Shown here piece after piece: positions 6,836-15,818 of a DNA stretch of 64,000 bases. The notes under the pieces are model-generated. The model was not told the origin of the DNA. It was given only the letters and a program-made list of their open reading frames with translations, and searched no databases. Each line of letters starts with the position of its first letter. The first letter of the stretch is position 1. The DNA is from Bacillota bacterium (GTDB lineage Bacteria > Bacillota > Clostridia > Lachnospirales > Lachnospiraceae), in NCBI GenBank assembly GCA_023437715.1, contig JAEZFK010000024.1:1-64000 (forward strand). Reading direction: 5' to 3'. A program made the translations under genes and the position numbers.

Positions 6836-8401
6836 TTATCTGGGCTGCTTTTGAAGTTCTGAGGGAGATTTCCCGTAATACCGTTTAAAGGCCGCGCTGA
6901 AGTAAGCAGCATTTTCATAGCCGACTTGAGATGACACCTCATACATCTTTAAATTTGTATGTTCCAACAGAGCTCTGGCCTTTTCCATGCGGATTTTGAT
7001 TAAGTAGTCCGTAAAGGTGGTCCCCGTCTCACTTTTGAAGACTGTGCTGAAATAGGAGGTACTGAGACATACGGCATCAGCTACCTGGTCGATGGAAAAG
7101 GAGGAGCTGGCGTAGTGACTCTGGATATACAGCAGAGCCTGATCGATGAGCCGCCCGTAGCGGCTCTTGTTGATGCGCATGCTGTCACAGATCTTAAAAA
7201 GGCTTTCCTTTAGGTTTTCAATGCTGCTCTCTAAGGTCCCGGAGGCGATGATCTTCTTGAATTCGTCAATGGGGCTGTCAAAGGCATCCTGAAGGCTTAC
7301 CCCGGCCTCCTCCAGCTCCCGGACCAGATTGGTGTAGAAAGTCCCCACGGAGAAAGTCATGTATAAGTAGCTTTCGCTCCCCTTTTCATAGAGCCAGCGC
7401 TTTAATTGCTCCAGCTCCCGTCCAATCCCGTTTTTATCCTGCTCCTTGATATATGCAATGAGCCGGGTCTCGGATTTTGGAAGTCCTGCCCCGTCGGGAT
7501 TGCGGCTGTAGAGAAAGCCTTCCACTTCTTCATAGAAGATATCTGCATTAGAGCCTTTGACAAAGTGCAGCTTTAAGGCATCCATGCAGCTTTGGCGGCT
7601 TCGGTGGATTGCTTCTAAGCCTTCACAGGGCTTTCCGCAGGCAATGGCGACATCAAAGTGTTCTCCCTCATGGGGAAACTGGGCCCGGATGGCCTCAACG
7701 GTCTGGCGCCGCTTTTGGGAAAGCTCTGCCTTGGCAGCTGCGGCCAGGCAGATCTGGTAGTGATCCCCGGAGGACTCCAGTAAGTAACACCTGTCGCTTT
7801 TCAAGGTTTCCGACAGGGTGGTGAAACGCCGCTCCACCGAATACCTGATCTCATTGGAGAGTCCGGCAATGCTCTGGGGGTTTAGCTCTGCCCAGAGGAT
7901 GCAAAAATATCTTTCCCTGTTAAAATCCAACTCCCTGCGCCGTTCCTTTAAGGCCTGGGAGGACAGCTCACCGGCTGCAGCGCTTTTTAACAGCTCCGTT
8001 ACCATCATATGTCTGTCGTGATGGAATCGGCGGCAGTGAGAGACAGCCGTTTCCAGCATGTGGTTGATGGCTTCCAGCTCAATAGGCTTTAAGATGTAAT
8101 CCAGGACGCCTAAATGAACGGCAGTCCTGGCATATTCAAAATCATCGTAAGCGCTGATGATCAGTATCACCACGTTGGGATTTAATTCTTTCGTTCTTTT
8201 TGAAAGCTCCAGCCCGTCTAAATAGGGCATTCGGATATCCGTGATCAGAATGTCCGGAGGTTCTCTCTGAATCAGATCCCAGGCCTCGTTGCCGTCAGTG
8301 GCAACGCCTGCCAGTTCAATGCCCAGGCTCTTCCAGCCAATCTGTCTGGACAGGCCTTCCAGTATGATCTCATTGTCATCACAAAGTATTACCCGGAACA
8401 A
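6836..8401 (-). CDS. YesN-type response regulator with AraC-type DNA-binding domain
   Basis: The receiver domain (residues 1-120) has the acidic pocket CDDNE, phospho-acceptor Asp55 in DILITDIRMP and the conserved Lys in YILKPIE. A long linker of about 300 residues leads to a C-terminal AraC/XylS double helix-turn-helix (about 420-520, with FSIDQVADAVCLSTSYFS and GYENAAYFSAAFKRYYG). I prefer the TTG at 8401 because AAGGAG then sits about 9 nt upstream; the ATG at 8410 abuts that site. The gene overlaps the kinase gene by about 20 bp. By family, phosphorylation by the YesM-type kinase lets it activate a nearby transport or catabolic operon, here probably the divergent cluster at 12112-19102. 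Confidence 0.9.
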   Translation of the reverse strand: MFRVILCDDNEIILEGLSRQIGWKSLGIELAGVATDGNEAWDLIQREPPDILITDIRMPYLDGLELSKRTKELNPNVVILIISAYDDFEYARTAVHLGVLDYILKPIELEAINHMLETAVSHCRRFHHDRHMMVTELLKSAAAGELSSQALKERRRELDFNRERYFCILWAELNPQSIAGLSNEIRYSVERRFTTLSETLKSDRCYLLESSGDHYQICLAAAAKAELSQKRRQTVEAIRAQFPHEGEHFDVAIACGKPCEGLEAIHRSRQSCMDALKLHFVKGSNADIFYEEVEGFLYSRNPDGAGLPKSETRLIAYIKEQDKNGIGRELEQLKRWLYEKGSESYLYMTFSVGTFYTNLVRELEEAGVSLQDAFDSPIDEFKKIIASGTLESSIENLKESLFKICDSMRINKSRYGRLIDQALLYIQSHYASSSFSIDQVADAVCLSTSYFSTVFKSETGTTFTDYLIKIRMEKARALLEHTNLKMYEVSSQVGYENAAYFSAAFKRYYGKSPSELQKQPR

Positions 8402-10190
8402 GCATCTCATCTCCTTTCCGTAGGGGAATTTTTAAACGGACCTCTGTTCCCTCGCCCGGTGTCGAGGTGAGAAAGAGTCCATAGCTGCTGCCAAATAAGA
8501 TGTGTATGCGTTCATTGACATTATAGAGCCCATAGCCGGATGTGCGGCTGTCGGGCTGGGAGGACGTGAAGATCTGCCGTCTCAGCTCTGAGACAGTCCC
8601 GGCGTCCATGCCCATACTCCTGTCGGAAACAGACAGGACCAGATCCTGACCTTCCTCATAGACCCTTACGCTGATAATGATCTTCTGCCCCGGCAGAGGG
8701 ACTGCGTGGACGATCACATTTTCCACCAGGGGCTGGAGCATGAGCTTTAGGGTCTGGTAGGAGTACAGGCTGGGGTCGCAGTCAATGGTATACTCGAACT
8801 TTTTGCCGTAAATCATATTGGTGATGAATAAATAGCTGCCAACGTGCTTGAGCTCCTCTTGAATAGTAATGATCTCTCTCCCCTTGCTTAAGGAAATCTT
8901 GAACAGGGTGGAAAGCTCGGTCAGCATCTTTTCCGCATCTCCGTTTCGGTCCATGCGCAGCAGCCAGATGACGGAATCCAGGGAATTATAAAGAAAATGA
9001 GGCTGAATCTGGGCCTGGAGGGCCTTGAGCTCGGAGTTCTTCAGCTTGGCCTGCTCTTCATAAATCTGTTTGATCAGGCTTTCTATCCGGTCCAGCATCT
9101 GGTTGAAGCTCTTTCCCAAACGGTCGAATTCCGGAGAGGAGAGGGGGGAGATGCGCACGGACAGATCTCCGTTTTCTACATTTTCCATCATGACAGAAAG
9201 ACGCTCCACAGGGCGGTATACGGACTCTGAGATACGCATGGCGATGTGGAGAGCGGAAAATGCAATAATCAGCAGAAGGAGCATAACGATGGTTGTGATA
9301 TCCTTGCTGCTCTGGGTGAGAAAATCCCTGTCAATGATTCCGGCAATGCACCAGTTTGGGTCATCTAAGGTCCGGCTCACAATCAGATACTGGGAATCCG
9401 GCACCAGAATGGACTTACCGGAAGTATCCGGGGCGGAGCGGGCAATGGTGGCAATCAGCTCCGGAGAAAGATCAATGGGATAATTCGTATCGTTGCCGGC
9501 GTTTGAGCTGAATAAGATGCTCCCGCCGTTGTCTATGATGCAGAGGACTCCATTGGTGAAGCCATGCTTCATCTTCTGGGTGATGGCATCCACCTGAATG
9601 TCTGCTGCCACGATACCATTGGTAAACCCGGAGGCCTTATCCACGAAAGGGACGCCTACCGTGATGAAGCGGTCGCTGATGGAGCTGCGGACGATGAAGC
9701 TCCCTTCGTGAGGCGGAAACCAGGCGGTCTCCGGACTGTTCAGGATAGTTTGATACCAGCGGGTGGTTCTCTGATCCTCTGATTTGAGGGAATAATAGTT
9801 GGATTTGTACCGGCCGCCGTTTAAGCCTAACACATAAAACCCAAAGATATCTTTCCGGTAGGTGGAAAGAGAGGCAAGTTCCATGCTGCCCGCCAGGTCA
9901 TTGGAATACTGTTCTGAGATATTTTTAAAGTCCATCCGTAAGTACTCCTGCATCTTGATGTCTCCGGTCAGCATGGCGCACAGGGACCGGGTGTCATTGA
10001 GGAGGCTGTCGATATCGTCGCACACCAAATCTATGGTTTCCACCGATGATTTTTCCGTGGTATTGAAAATGAAATTGGTGTAAAGCCGGTAGGCCGCGAT
10101 TCCGGTCAGCAGCACAGGCAGAGAGGATAAGGTGGCAAAGGAAAGCAGCAGCTTTTTGCGGAAAGACAGTTGGTGAAAGCGAGAAATCAT
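8379..10190 (-). CDS. YesM-type sensor histidine kinase
   Basis: This 603-residue membrane protein has an N-terminal membrane segment (about 13-33), an extracellular Cache-like sensor region (about 35-290), a second membrane segment near 290-310, a HAMP linker and a HisKA_7TM-unrelated His_kinase domain. The phospho-accepting histidine lies in QIQPHFLYNSLDSV. The ATPase domain has the N box QPLVENVIVHAV and GYGLYNV. Its G1 box reads DRSMGM instead of the usual DNGxGM, an unusual substitution close to the nucleotide. It lies between the binding-protein and regulator genes on the same strand, so it probably receives its signal through the tethered binding protein. Confidence 0.9.
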   Translation of the reverse strand: MISRFHQLSFRKKLLLSFATLSSLPVLLTGIAAYRLYTNFIFNTTEKSSVETIDLVCDDIDSLLNDTRSLCAMLTGDIKMQEYLRMDFKNISEQYSNDLAGSMELASLSTYRKDIFGFYVLGLNGGRYKSNYYSLKSEDQRTTRWYQTILNSPETAWFPPHEGSFIVRSSISDRFITVGVPFVDKASGFTNGIVAADIQVDAITQKMKHGFTNGVLCIIDNGGSILFSSNAGNDTNYPIDLSPELIATIARSAPDTSGKSILVPDSQYLIVSRTLDDPNWCIAGIIDRDFLTQSSKDITTIVMLLLLIIAFSALHIAMRISESVYRPVERLSVMMENVENGDLSVRISPLSSPEFDRLGKSFNQMLDRIESLIKQIYEEQAKLKNSELKALQAQIQPHFLYNSLDSVIWLLRMDRNGDAEKMLTELSTLFKISLSKGREIITIQEELKHVGSYLFITNMIYGKKFEYTIDCDPSLYSYQTLKLMLQPLVENVIVHAVPLPGQKIIISVRVYEEGQDLVLSVSDRSMGMDAGTVSELRRQIFTSSQPDSRTSGYGLYNVNERIHILFGSSYGLFLTSTPGEGTEVRLKIPLRKGDEMLVPGNTL

Positions 10191-10214
10191 CTTTAAGTAT
10201 CCCTTTCGTAAGCT

Positions 10215-11255
10215 CTAATAGGCGGTGGTGGAGTATTGGGCTGCATTTTCGGCAGTAATGATCTCATAGGGAATGATGACCACCGGAAATGGCCTGGTTC
10301 CCCGTTCAATCTGCTGGATTAAGGATTCCACGATAAAGCCCCAGCGGGGATTGCTTTCCACGGTTCCCAAGTATTCGCCTGCAATGATGGCCTTGCACAC
10401 ATCCTGGATTCCGTTGATGGATACGATGGAGATATGGGAAGGATTAAGGCCGGCCACCTTGATGGCCTGAAGGGCCCCCAGCCCGTCCTCATCACTGTGG
10501 GCAAAGACTGCCTGAACGGTCTGACCGTTGCCGGCCGCCTTGATTAGGGCGCTTTCCATGGCTTTCTGAGCGGTGACACGGTCAAAGTTTCCGTATTCCA
10601 TATCAATGATCTTTAAGTTAGGATAAAGGCTTAAGGCATCGTGAAATCCCTTTGACCGGGCCTGGGCTCCGGGGGAAGTCTCCGGACCGTAGATTTCCAC
10701 GATATTGCAGGGAGCGCCGCCGGATTTTTCTGCCAGCAGCCGGGCGCAGATTTCCCCCTCTTTCAGATAATCGGCTGAAATGAGAGATACATAGTAGCTT
10801 TTGTCCACTGTCTCAGCGGCCTGGTCAATGAGTATGACCGGGATATCCGCTTCCTTGGCGGCCTGGAATACGGGAGTCAGGGCAGCAATGTCGGTGGGGA
10901 CGATGACCAGGTAATCCACGTTTTCCTCGATCAGCCGGTAGATGTCCTCCACCTGCCATTTGGCTGAATATTCCTCCGGCTCATGATAGACGAATTCCAT
11001 TCCATTGGGAATCAGCGCCTCCCGGAAGCTGTTGATCTGGGCCGTCCGCCAGGGATTGTCTGTCTCAATCTGAGAAAAGCCCACCCGCAGGCCAGGGGTT
11101 TTTGACGACCGGGCCGTACTTTCAGAGCCTGTCCCAGAGGTATCATACAGGGTGAACATTAAAATCAGGCATAAAAAGGATACAAGGATCAGGCACCAGT
11201 TGCGGCGGATGAAGCGCAGCAGATGCCTCCCGTTACGGACTACCATTTGGCCCAC
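10215..11255 (-). CDS. Membrane-tethered periplasmic-binding-protein-like sensor (peripla_BP_4 type)
   Basis: This 346-residue protein has a basic N-terminus and one hydrophobic segment (about residues 18-38, ILVSFLCLILMF) with no lipobox or clear signal cleavage site. It probably stays anchored with its binding domain outside. Residues 55-330 follow the LacI/RbsB-type sugar-binding fold (LRVGFSQIETDNPWRTAQ, then YLVIVPTDIAAL, then AVFAHSDEDGLGALQA). It is encoded just upstream of the kinase. Three-part systems of this kind, such as XylFII-LytS-YesN in Clostridium, use the binding protein as an extracellular sensor. The start overlaps the cyclase gene by 16 bp. Confidence 0.83.
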   Translation of the reverse strand: MGQMVVRNGRHLLRFIRRNWCLILVSFLCLILMFTLYDTSGTGSESTARSSKTPGLRVGFSQIETDNPWRTAQINSFREALIPNGMEFVYHEPEEYSAKWQVEDIYRLIEENVDYLVIVPTDIAALTPVFQAAKEADIPVILIDQAAETVDKSYYVSLISADYLKEGEICARLLAEKSGGAPCNIVEIYGPETSPGAQARSKGFHDALSLYPNLKIIDMEYGNFDRVTAQKAMESALIKAAGNGQTVQAVFAHSDEDGLGALQAIKVAGLNPSHISIVSINGIQDVCKAIIAGEYLGTVESNPRWGFIVESLIQQIERGTRPFPVVIIPYEIITAENAAQYSTTAY

Positions 11256-11908
11256 ATGGTGACAGGAGAACTGTCGATTCCTTCTATCATCAGAGGAATG
11301 GCGGCGGCTGAAATCAGGCGGCCCGATGGGGTCTGGCTTAGGTTTACGTCCTCGATGATACAGATAAAATGGTCATGGTACATGCCCAGCATGTACTGGT
11401 GGGCTAAGTCCCCGTCTGCAGAATCACTGTAGGAGGCCAGGGACACGAAGTCCAGGGCAATGGCCTTTAGGCTCGGAAAGCGTTCCACCAGATACTTTGC
11501 AGTCCTGCTGCTGACGGCCGGGCCATGATTTTCATAGGTCCCGAGATCTTCTTTCCTGATTTTCCAGAAGCCGGTCCGTATCAGCAGAAGATCACTGTCT
11601 TCGATTTCTTTGTCATAGGGAGATAAGTCCTCCGGTTCGATCTTCTCCTCAGGACCCTTTGAAATATCCGCCAGAAAGGGCTTTTCATAGAGAAAACGCT
11701 CCAGGGGGAGGCGGCATAAGGGCAAGCCGCCGGAATAGAAGTGAAGAGGTCCGTCAATGTGGGTGCCATAATGATTGAATAAGTGGATCATGGCCGTATT
11801 GGCAGCATCTCCATGGGAAATAGAGGTGTTGGCGGTCAGTTCAAAGGTAGGGTTTCCCGGCCATGTGGGGTCCCCTTTTTTCACTGGATAAGACAGTAAA
11901 TGATTCAT
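11240..11908 (-). CDS. Cyclase family protein (kynurenine formamidase-like metal hydrolase)
   Basis: This 222-residue protein has the cyclase-family signature HYGTHIDGPLHF (His46, His50 and Asp52 as likely divalent-metal ligands) and a C-terminal LGMYHDHFICIIEDVNL block. Family members hydrolyse amides or cyclise and open ring compounds, kynurenine formamidase being the best known. Tryptophan catabolism genes are absent here, so another amide or lactone is more likely. The ATG at 11908 has GGAGGG upstream, whereas the in-frame TTG six codons earlier overlaps that site. It is the first gene of the leftward operon and faces the amidohydrolase-transporter operon, suggesting a shared pathway. Confidence 0.83.
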   Translation of the reverse strand: MNHLLSYPVKKGDPTWPGNPTFELTANTSISHGDAANTAMIHLFNHYGTHIDGPLHFYSGGLPLCRLPLERFLYEKPFLADISKGPEEKIEPEDLSPYDKEIEDSDLLLIRTGFWKIRKEDLGTYENHGPAVSSRTAKYLVERFPSLKAIALDFVSLASYSDSADGDLAHQYMLGMYHDHFICIIEDVNLSQTPSGRLISAAAIPLMIEGIDSSPVTMWAKW

Positions 11909-12111
11909 AGAAAATTCCCTCCCCAATATTCTTCTGGTTAATTGGCTTCTTTATTAAAGCATGTTTTTTAAACAGCGTCAACAAAATCGCATGAAATCAA
12001 AAACTTTTCCAATCAAATTATATATACAGAAAAAACAGGTGATAGTATACTAAAACCGTCGCAAAACGGAATGCGTAACAGTGCATTATATACAAAGTTG
12101 GAGGTATCATC
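11909..12111. promoter_or_regulatory. Divergent promoter region between the cyclase and amidohydrolase operons
   Basis: This AT-rich spacer holds a rightward candidate with TATACA (12023-12028) and TATACT (12046-12051), 17 bp apart, upstream of the amidohydrolase gene. I could not define a convincing leftward promoter. The AraC-type regulator of this locus would be expected to bind here, but I see no clear repeated half-sites. Confidence 0.45.
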
Positions 12112-13011
12112 ATGAAAGTCATAGACATCCATGCCCATATCTATGAGAAAGTGGCGGGGATCACCCAGGGCCAGCCCATGGCTTCTGCGGATATGGGACG
12201 GGTCACCATCGGAAACCGTCTGGTGCAGCTTCTGCCCCCGTCCTTTGAACACAGCCGGAGCACAGCCGAGATGCTTCTGGCACACATGGACTGGTGCGGC
12301 ATTGAAAAGGCCCTTCTGATGCCCAACCCCTATTATGGGTATCACAACGCCTATTTTAAGGAGGCCATTAAAAGATATCCTGACCGCTTGCGGGGAGTGG
12401 CCCTGGTGGATATCTTGAAAGGGGAAGAGGCCGCCGGAGAGCTGGTAAAAATCTACAACGAGGGAATCCTGTTCGGCTTTAAGGTAGAGGTGGACAGCTC
12501 TTTCCAGTGCGCACCGGATACCAGGCTGACTGATTTAAAGCTTGCGCCTGTGTGGGATGTGATAAACCAATACCGCCAGCCCGCATTCCTTCACCTGTTC
12601 CGGAATCAGGACGTACAGGATATAAAAGTCCTGGCAGAGGCCTATCCGAACATCACTTTTATCATCTGCCACATGGGTGCGGATGCCTGCTTCGGAAAGG
12701 GAGTTTCTTCCGGCAACTATGAGGATCTGCTCCGGCTGGTGAAGAAAAGGGACAATGTTTATATGGATACCTCTACAGTGCCGGTGTACTTTGACGAGGA
12801 ATATCCCTGGCAGACCTCAGTCAGCATCATCGAGACCTGCTACAAGCAGACAGGTCCGGAAAAGATGATGTGGTCCTCCGACTATCCGGGAATGCTGAAT
12901 CACGGGACCATGAAGCAGCTGATCCATCTGGTGGCTGACCGGTGCAGTAACATCCCTTATGACCACAGAGAAATGATTATGGCGGAAAACGCCAGAAGGC
13001 TGTTCTTCTGA
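12112..13011 (+). CDS. Amidohydrolase family protein (amidohydrolase_2, PF04909-like)
   Basis: This 299-residue metal-dependent hydrolase begins MKVIDIHAHI, with His7 and His9 as the first metal ligands of the TIM-barrel family. Later ligands are likely in PAFLHLF, TFIICHMGADA and the aspartate of MWSSDYPG near residue 260. PF04909 members hydrolyse lactones or decarboxylate acids and act in the cytoplasm. It starts from a GGAGG-preceded ATG and opens the operon containing a complete sugar-type ABC importer and a LarA-like enzyme. A lactonase or decarboxylase role in that pathway is reasonable, but the substrate is unknown. Confidence 0.85.
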   Translation: MKVIDIHAHIYEKVAGITQGQPMASADMGRVTIGNRLVQLLPPSFEHSRSTAEMLLAHMDWCGIEKALLMPNPYYGYHNAYFKEAIKRYPDRLRGVALVDILKGEEAAGELVKIYNEGILFGFKVEVDSSFQCAPDTRLTDLKLAPVWDVINQYRQPAFLHLFRNQDVQDIKVLAEAYPNITFIICHMGADACFGKGVSSGNYEDLLRLVKKRDNVYMDTSTVPVYFDEEYPWQTSVSIIETCYKQTGPEKMMWSSDYPGMLNHGTMKQLIHLVADRCSNIPYDHREMIMAENARRLFF

Positions 13012-13098
13012 ATATAAACAAATGGGAATCAACGGTATTTCCTGCCGCTATGGCGGCGGAATATATAAACACTTGAAAAGAAAAGGAGAAGAAAAGTT

Positions 13099-14202
13099 AT
13101 GAGAAAAATGATGGCAGCAGGACTGGCGGCAATGATGGCAATTACACTGGCAGCCTGCGGACAGGCAAAGCCTGCACAAACCACGGCGGAGACGGCAAAG
13201 ACAGCGGAAACCACGGCAGCAGAGACCAAGGGGGAAGAAGCGGGCACGGCAGCCGGAGCAGGAGAGGGCAAGGGCTACGTGGTAGCCTTATGCAACTATT
13301 CCATCGGCAATTCCTGGAGAGCCCAGATGGAGCAGGAATTCGTGGCAGAGGCGGAGAAGCTTAAGGCAGACGGAACCGTAAGCGAGTATTATATCACCAA
13401 TTCCAACGAAGATATCAATAAGCAGATCAGCGACATGCAGGATCTGATCACAAAGAAGGTGGATGCCATCGTAATCACTGCCGCATCCCCCACAGCCCTG
13501 GCCCCTGTGGTGGAGGAAGCCACGGAAGCGGGAATCAAGGTGGTTTCCTTTGACAATGTGGTAGATACGGATGAACAGGTTGCGGCCGTAGGAATCGACG
13601 AAAAGGAATTTGGCCGCATCGGAGCGCAGTGGCTGGCGGATATACTGGATGGAAAAGGCAAGATCGTGGTACTGAACGGCATCGCCGGTACGGCAACCGA
13701 CTCCCTGCGCTGGGGCGGAGCAGAGGAAGTGTTCAGCAAGTATCCGGATATTGAGATCCTAGGCTCTGCCAATGCTTCCTGGGATTATGCACAGGGCAAG
13801 GCAGCCATGGAGTCCATGCTGTCTGCTTACCCGGAGATTGACGGCGTATGGTCCCAGGGCGGAGCCATGACCCAGGGAGCGATTGACGCTTTCCTTGCGG
13901 CAGGACGTGACCTGGTTCCCATGACAAGCGAGGGAAATAACGGAGCCATCAAGGCCTGGATTGATAACAGGGACAAGGGACTGACCTGCATCGCTCCGTC
14001 AAATCCCACCTACACCAGCGCCGAGGCTTTGCGTGTTGCAATTAAGTCCTTAAACGGCGAAGAGGTTCCAAAGGATGTGGTCATGGATATTGACACTGTA
14101 ACCGAGGAGAATGTGGAAGATTATTACCGCCCTGACATGCCGGACAGCTTCTGGGTGCTGACCGAATTAAGCGACGAGGCGCTTCAGAAATTGTATAAAT
14201 AA
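13099..14202 (+). CDS. Sugar-type ABC transporter substrate-binding lipoprotein
   Basis: This 367-residue protein has a lipoprotein signal peptide ending in the lipobox LAAC (Cys20), then a Thr/Ala/Glu-rich linker to about residue 55. A peripla_BP_4 (RbsB-like) domain follows (YVVALCNYSIGNSWRAQME, then DAIVITAASPTAL, then KIVVLNGIAGTATDS). It is anchored on the outer face of the membrane and delivers ligand to the importer encoded by the next three genes. A terminator-like hairpin lies between it and the ATPase gene, which typically keeps binding-protein expression higher than that of the membrane parts. The ligand is probably a sugar, sugar acid or related polyol; the sequence does not say which. 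Confidence 0.9.
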   Translation: MRKMMAAGLAAMMAITLAACGQAKPAQTTAETAKTAETTAAETKGEEAGTAAGAGEGKGYVVALCNYSIGNSWRAQMEQEFVAEAEKLKADGTVSEYYITNSNEDINKQISDMQDLITKKVDAIVITAASPTALAPVVEEATEAGIKVVSFDNVVDTDEQVAAVGIDEKEFGRIGAQWLADILDGKGKIVVLNGIAGTATDSLRWGGAEEVFSKYPDIEILGSANASWDYAQGKAAMESMLSAYPEIDGVWSQGGAMTQGAIDAFLAAGRDLVPMTSEGNNGAIKAWIDNRDKGLTCIAPSNPTYTSAEALRVAIKSLNGEEVPKDVVMDIDTVTEENVEDYYRPDMPDSFWVLTELSDEALQKLYK

Positions 14203-14226
14203 GCAGGAAGGCATTACAATGAGCAG

Positions 14227-14255
14227 ACAGGCCGGTATCCTTATCGGCCTGTTTT
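14227..14255 (+). terminator. Intercistronic attenuating hairpin after the binding-protein gene
   Basis: A perfect 8-bp stem ACAGGCCG/CGGCCTGT (14227-14234 with 14245-14252) ends in TTTT. It probably causes partial termination, so that the binding protein is made in excess over the ATPase and permeases. Confidence 0.7.
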
Positions 14256-14288
14256 CAGGATAATCCTGGGAGTTTGAGGAGGGATAAT

Positions 14289-15818
14289 GTGGCAGAAGAA
14301 TTACTGAAAATGACCAACATAACGAAACGGTTCGGAGGAGTCACTGCATTGGAAAATGTGGAATTTTCCTGTAACAAGGGAGAGGTTCACGTGCTTGCCG
14401 GAGAAAATGGTGCCGGTAAAAGCACCATATTGAAGATGCTGGCAGGAATCCATCAGGCCGACGAAGGAGAGATCTATTTTCACGGGCAGAAAGTCCAGAT
14501 AAAGAATCCACAGCAGTCCCAGAAGCTGGGCATCGCCATGGTGTTTCAGGAGCTGACCCTGGTAGGGGAGATGACGGTGGCGGAAAATATTTATTTGAAC
14601 CAGGAGCCGACCACCCGCCTGGGACGGGTGGATAAAAAGGAAGTTTACAGGCGGATACGGGCCGCCATGGATAAGTACGACATCCACATAGACCCGGATG
14701 CTATGGTGGAAAGCCTTTCCGTGGCTCGGCAGCAGATGGCCGAGATATTAAAGATTCTGGTCAGGGACCCGGAGCTGATTATTCTGGACGAACCTACCTC
14801 CGCCCTGGCAAAAAAGGAAGTAAAGCAGCTTTACCAGATTATCCGAAATTTAATTGCGGATGGAAAGACCATTATCTTCATCTCCCATAGGATGGAAGAG
14901 ATGTTCGAGCTGGGGGACAGAATTACTGTTTTAAAAGACGGCTCCTATATCGGAACCAGGGTGATGAAAGAGATTGATGAGGATGAGCTGATACGCATGA
15001 TGGTGGGCCGCTCCTTGAGCAATGTGTTTCCCCCTCCTTTGTGCCAGGTGGACAATAGTAAGGTGATATTTGAGGTGAGGGATTTAAGCGATGGAGGCCG
15101 TAAGCTGGACCACGTAAGCTTCACGGTCCATCAGGGGGAAATCCTGGGGATCGCAGGCCTTCAGGGCCACGGTCAGACGGAGCTCCTAAATGCCATCAGC
15201 GGCTTATATCCCCTTACAAAGGGTGCCATTGTTGTAAACGGAACAGAGGTAACCGTGAAAAATGCAGGCCAGGCCATTGCACAGGGCATTGCCCTGGTAC
15301 CTGCAGACAGGAAGAACCAGGGGCTTATGCTGGAATTATCCAACCGGCATAACCTGGCCATATCCAGCATGAAGAAGCGGATGAAAGGCTGTTTTATCGA
15401 CAGGCGGGCGGAGATTGCCTTTGCCGGAGACATAGGAAAGCGGCTTTCCATTAAGATGGGAGGCATAGAGCTTCCAGTATCCAGCCTCTCCGGAGGGAAC
15501 CAGCAGAAAGTAGTCCTGGGAAAGGAACTGGCTACTGAACCCAGGGTGATTCTCTTTGACGAGCCCACCAGAGGCATTGACGTGGAGGCTAAACGGGAAT
15601 TTTACCAGATCATGCATAAGCTGGCGGCAGAAGGAGTGGCAGTGGTGATGAATTCCAGCGACATGATGGAGGTGATCGGCATGAGCAGCCGTGTCATCGT
15701 CATGTATGAAGGCAAAATATCCGGGATACTGGAAAAGGAAGAGCTGTGCGAGGAGAGAATCATGCAGTTTGGTATGGGAATGAAGGGAATGGAAGAGAAA
15801 GGCGGTGAGGCATTATGA
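14289..15818 (+). CDS. Sugar ABC transporter ATP-binding protein (RbsA/MglA-type, two ATPase domains)
   Basis: This 509-residue protein contains two fused ABC domains. The first has the Walker A GENGAGKST near residue 38 and Walker B LIILDEPTSAL. The second has a degenerate Walker A (GLQGHGQTELL), signature LSGGNQQKVVLGK and ILFDEPTRGID, as in RbsA. It powers uptake through the two permeases that follow. I chose the GTG at 14289 because GAGGAGG lies 6 nt upstream; the in-frame TTG at 14274 lies within that site. Together with the binding protein and permeases it completes a CUT2-type importer. Confidence 0.92.
   Translation: MAEELLKMTNITKRFGGVTALENVEFSCNKGEVHVLAGENGAGKSTILKMLAGIHQADEGEIYFHGQKVQIKNPQQSQKLGIAMVFQELTLVGEMTVAENIYLNQEPTTRLGRVDKKEVYRRIRAAMDKYDIHIDPDAMVESLSVARQQMAEILKILVRDPELIILDEPTSALAKKEVKQLYQIIRNLIADGKTIIFISHRMEEMFELGDRITVLKDGSYIGTRVMKEIDEDELIRMMVGRSLSNVFPPPLCQVDNSKVIFEVRDLSDGGRKLDHVSFTVHQGEILGIAGLQGHGQTELLNAISGLYPLTKGAIVVNGTEVTVKNAGQAIAQGIALVPADRKNQGLMLELSNRHNLAISSMKKRMKGCFIDRRAEIAFAGDIGKRLSIKMGGIELPVSSLSGGNQQKVVLGKELATEPRVILFDEPTRGIDVEAKREFYQIMHKLAAEGVAVVMNSSDMMEVIGMSSRVIVMYEGKISGILEKEELCEERIMQFGMGMKGMEEKGGEAL

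Noticed and set aside
12013..12345. 110-codon antisense ORF spanning the divergent promoter
   Set aside because: Crosses the promoter region and the conserved start of the amidohydrolase. No family resemblance.
14274..14289. TTG start for the RbsA-like ATPase
   Set aside because: The TTG lies within the Shine-Dalgarno sequence that serves the GTG at 14289.
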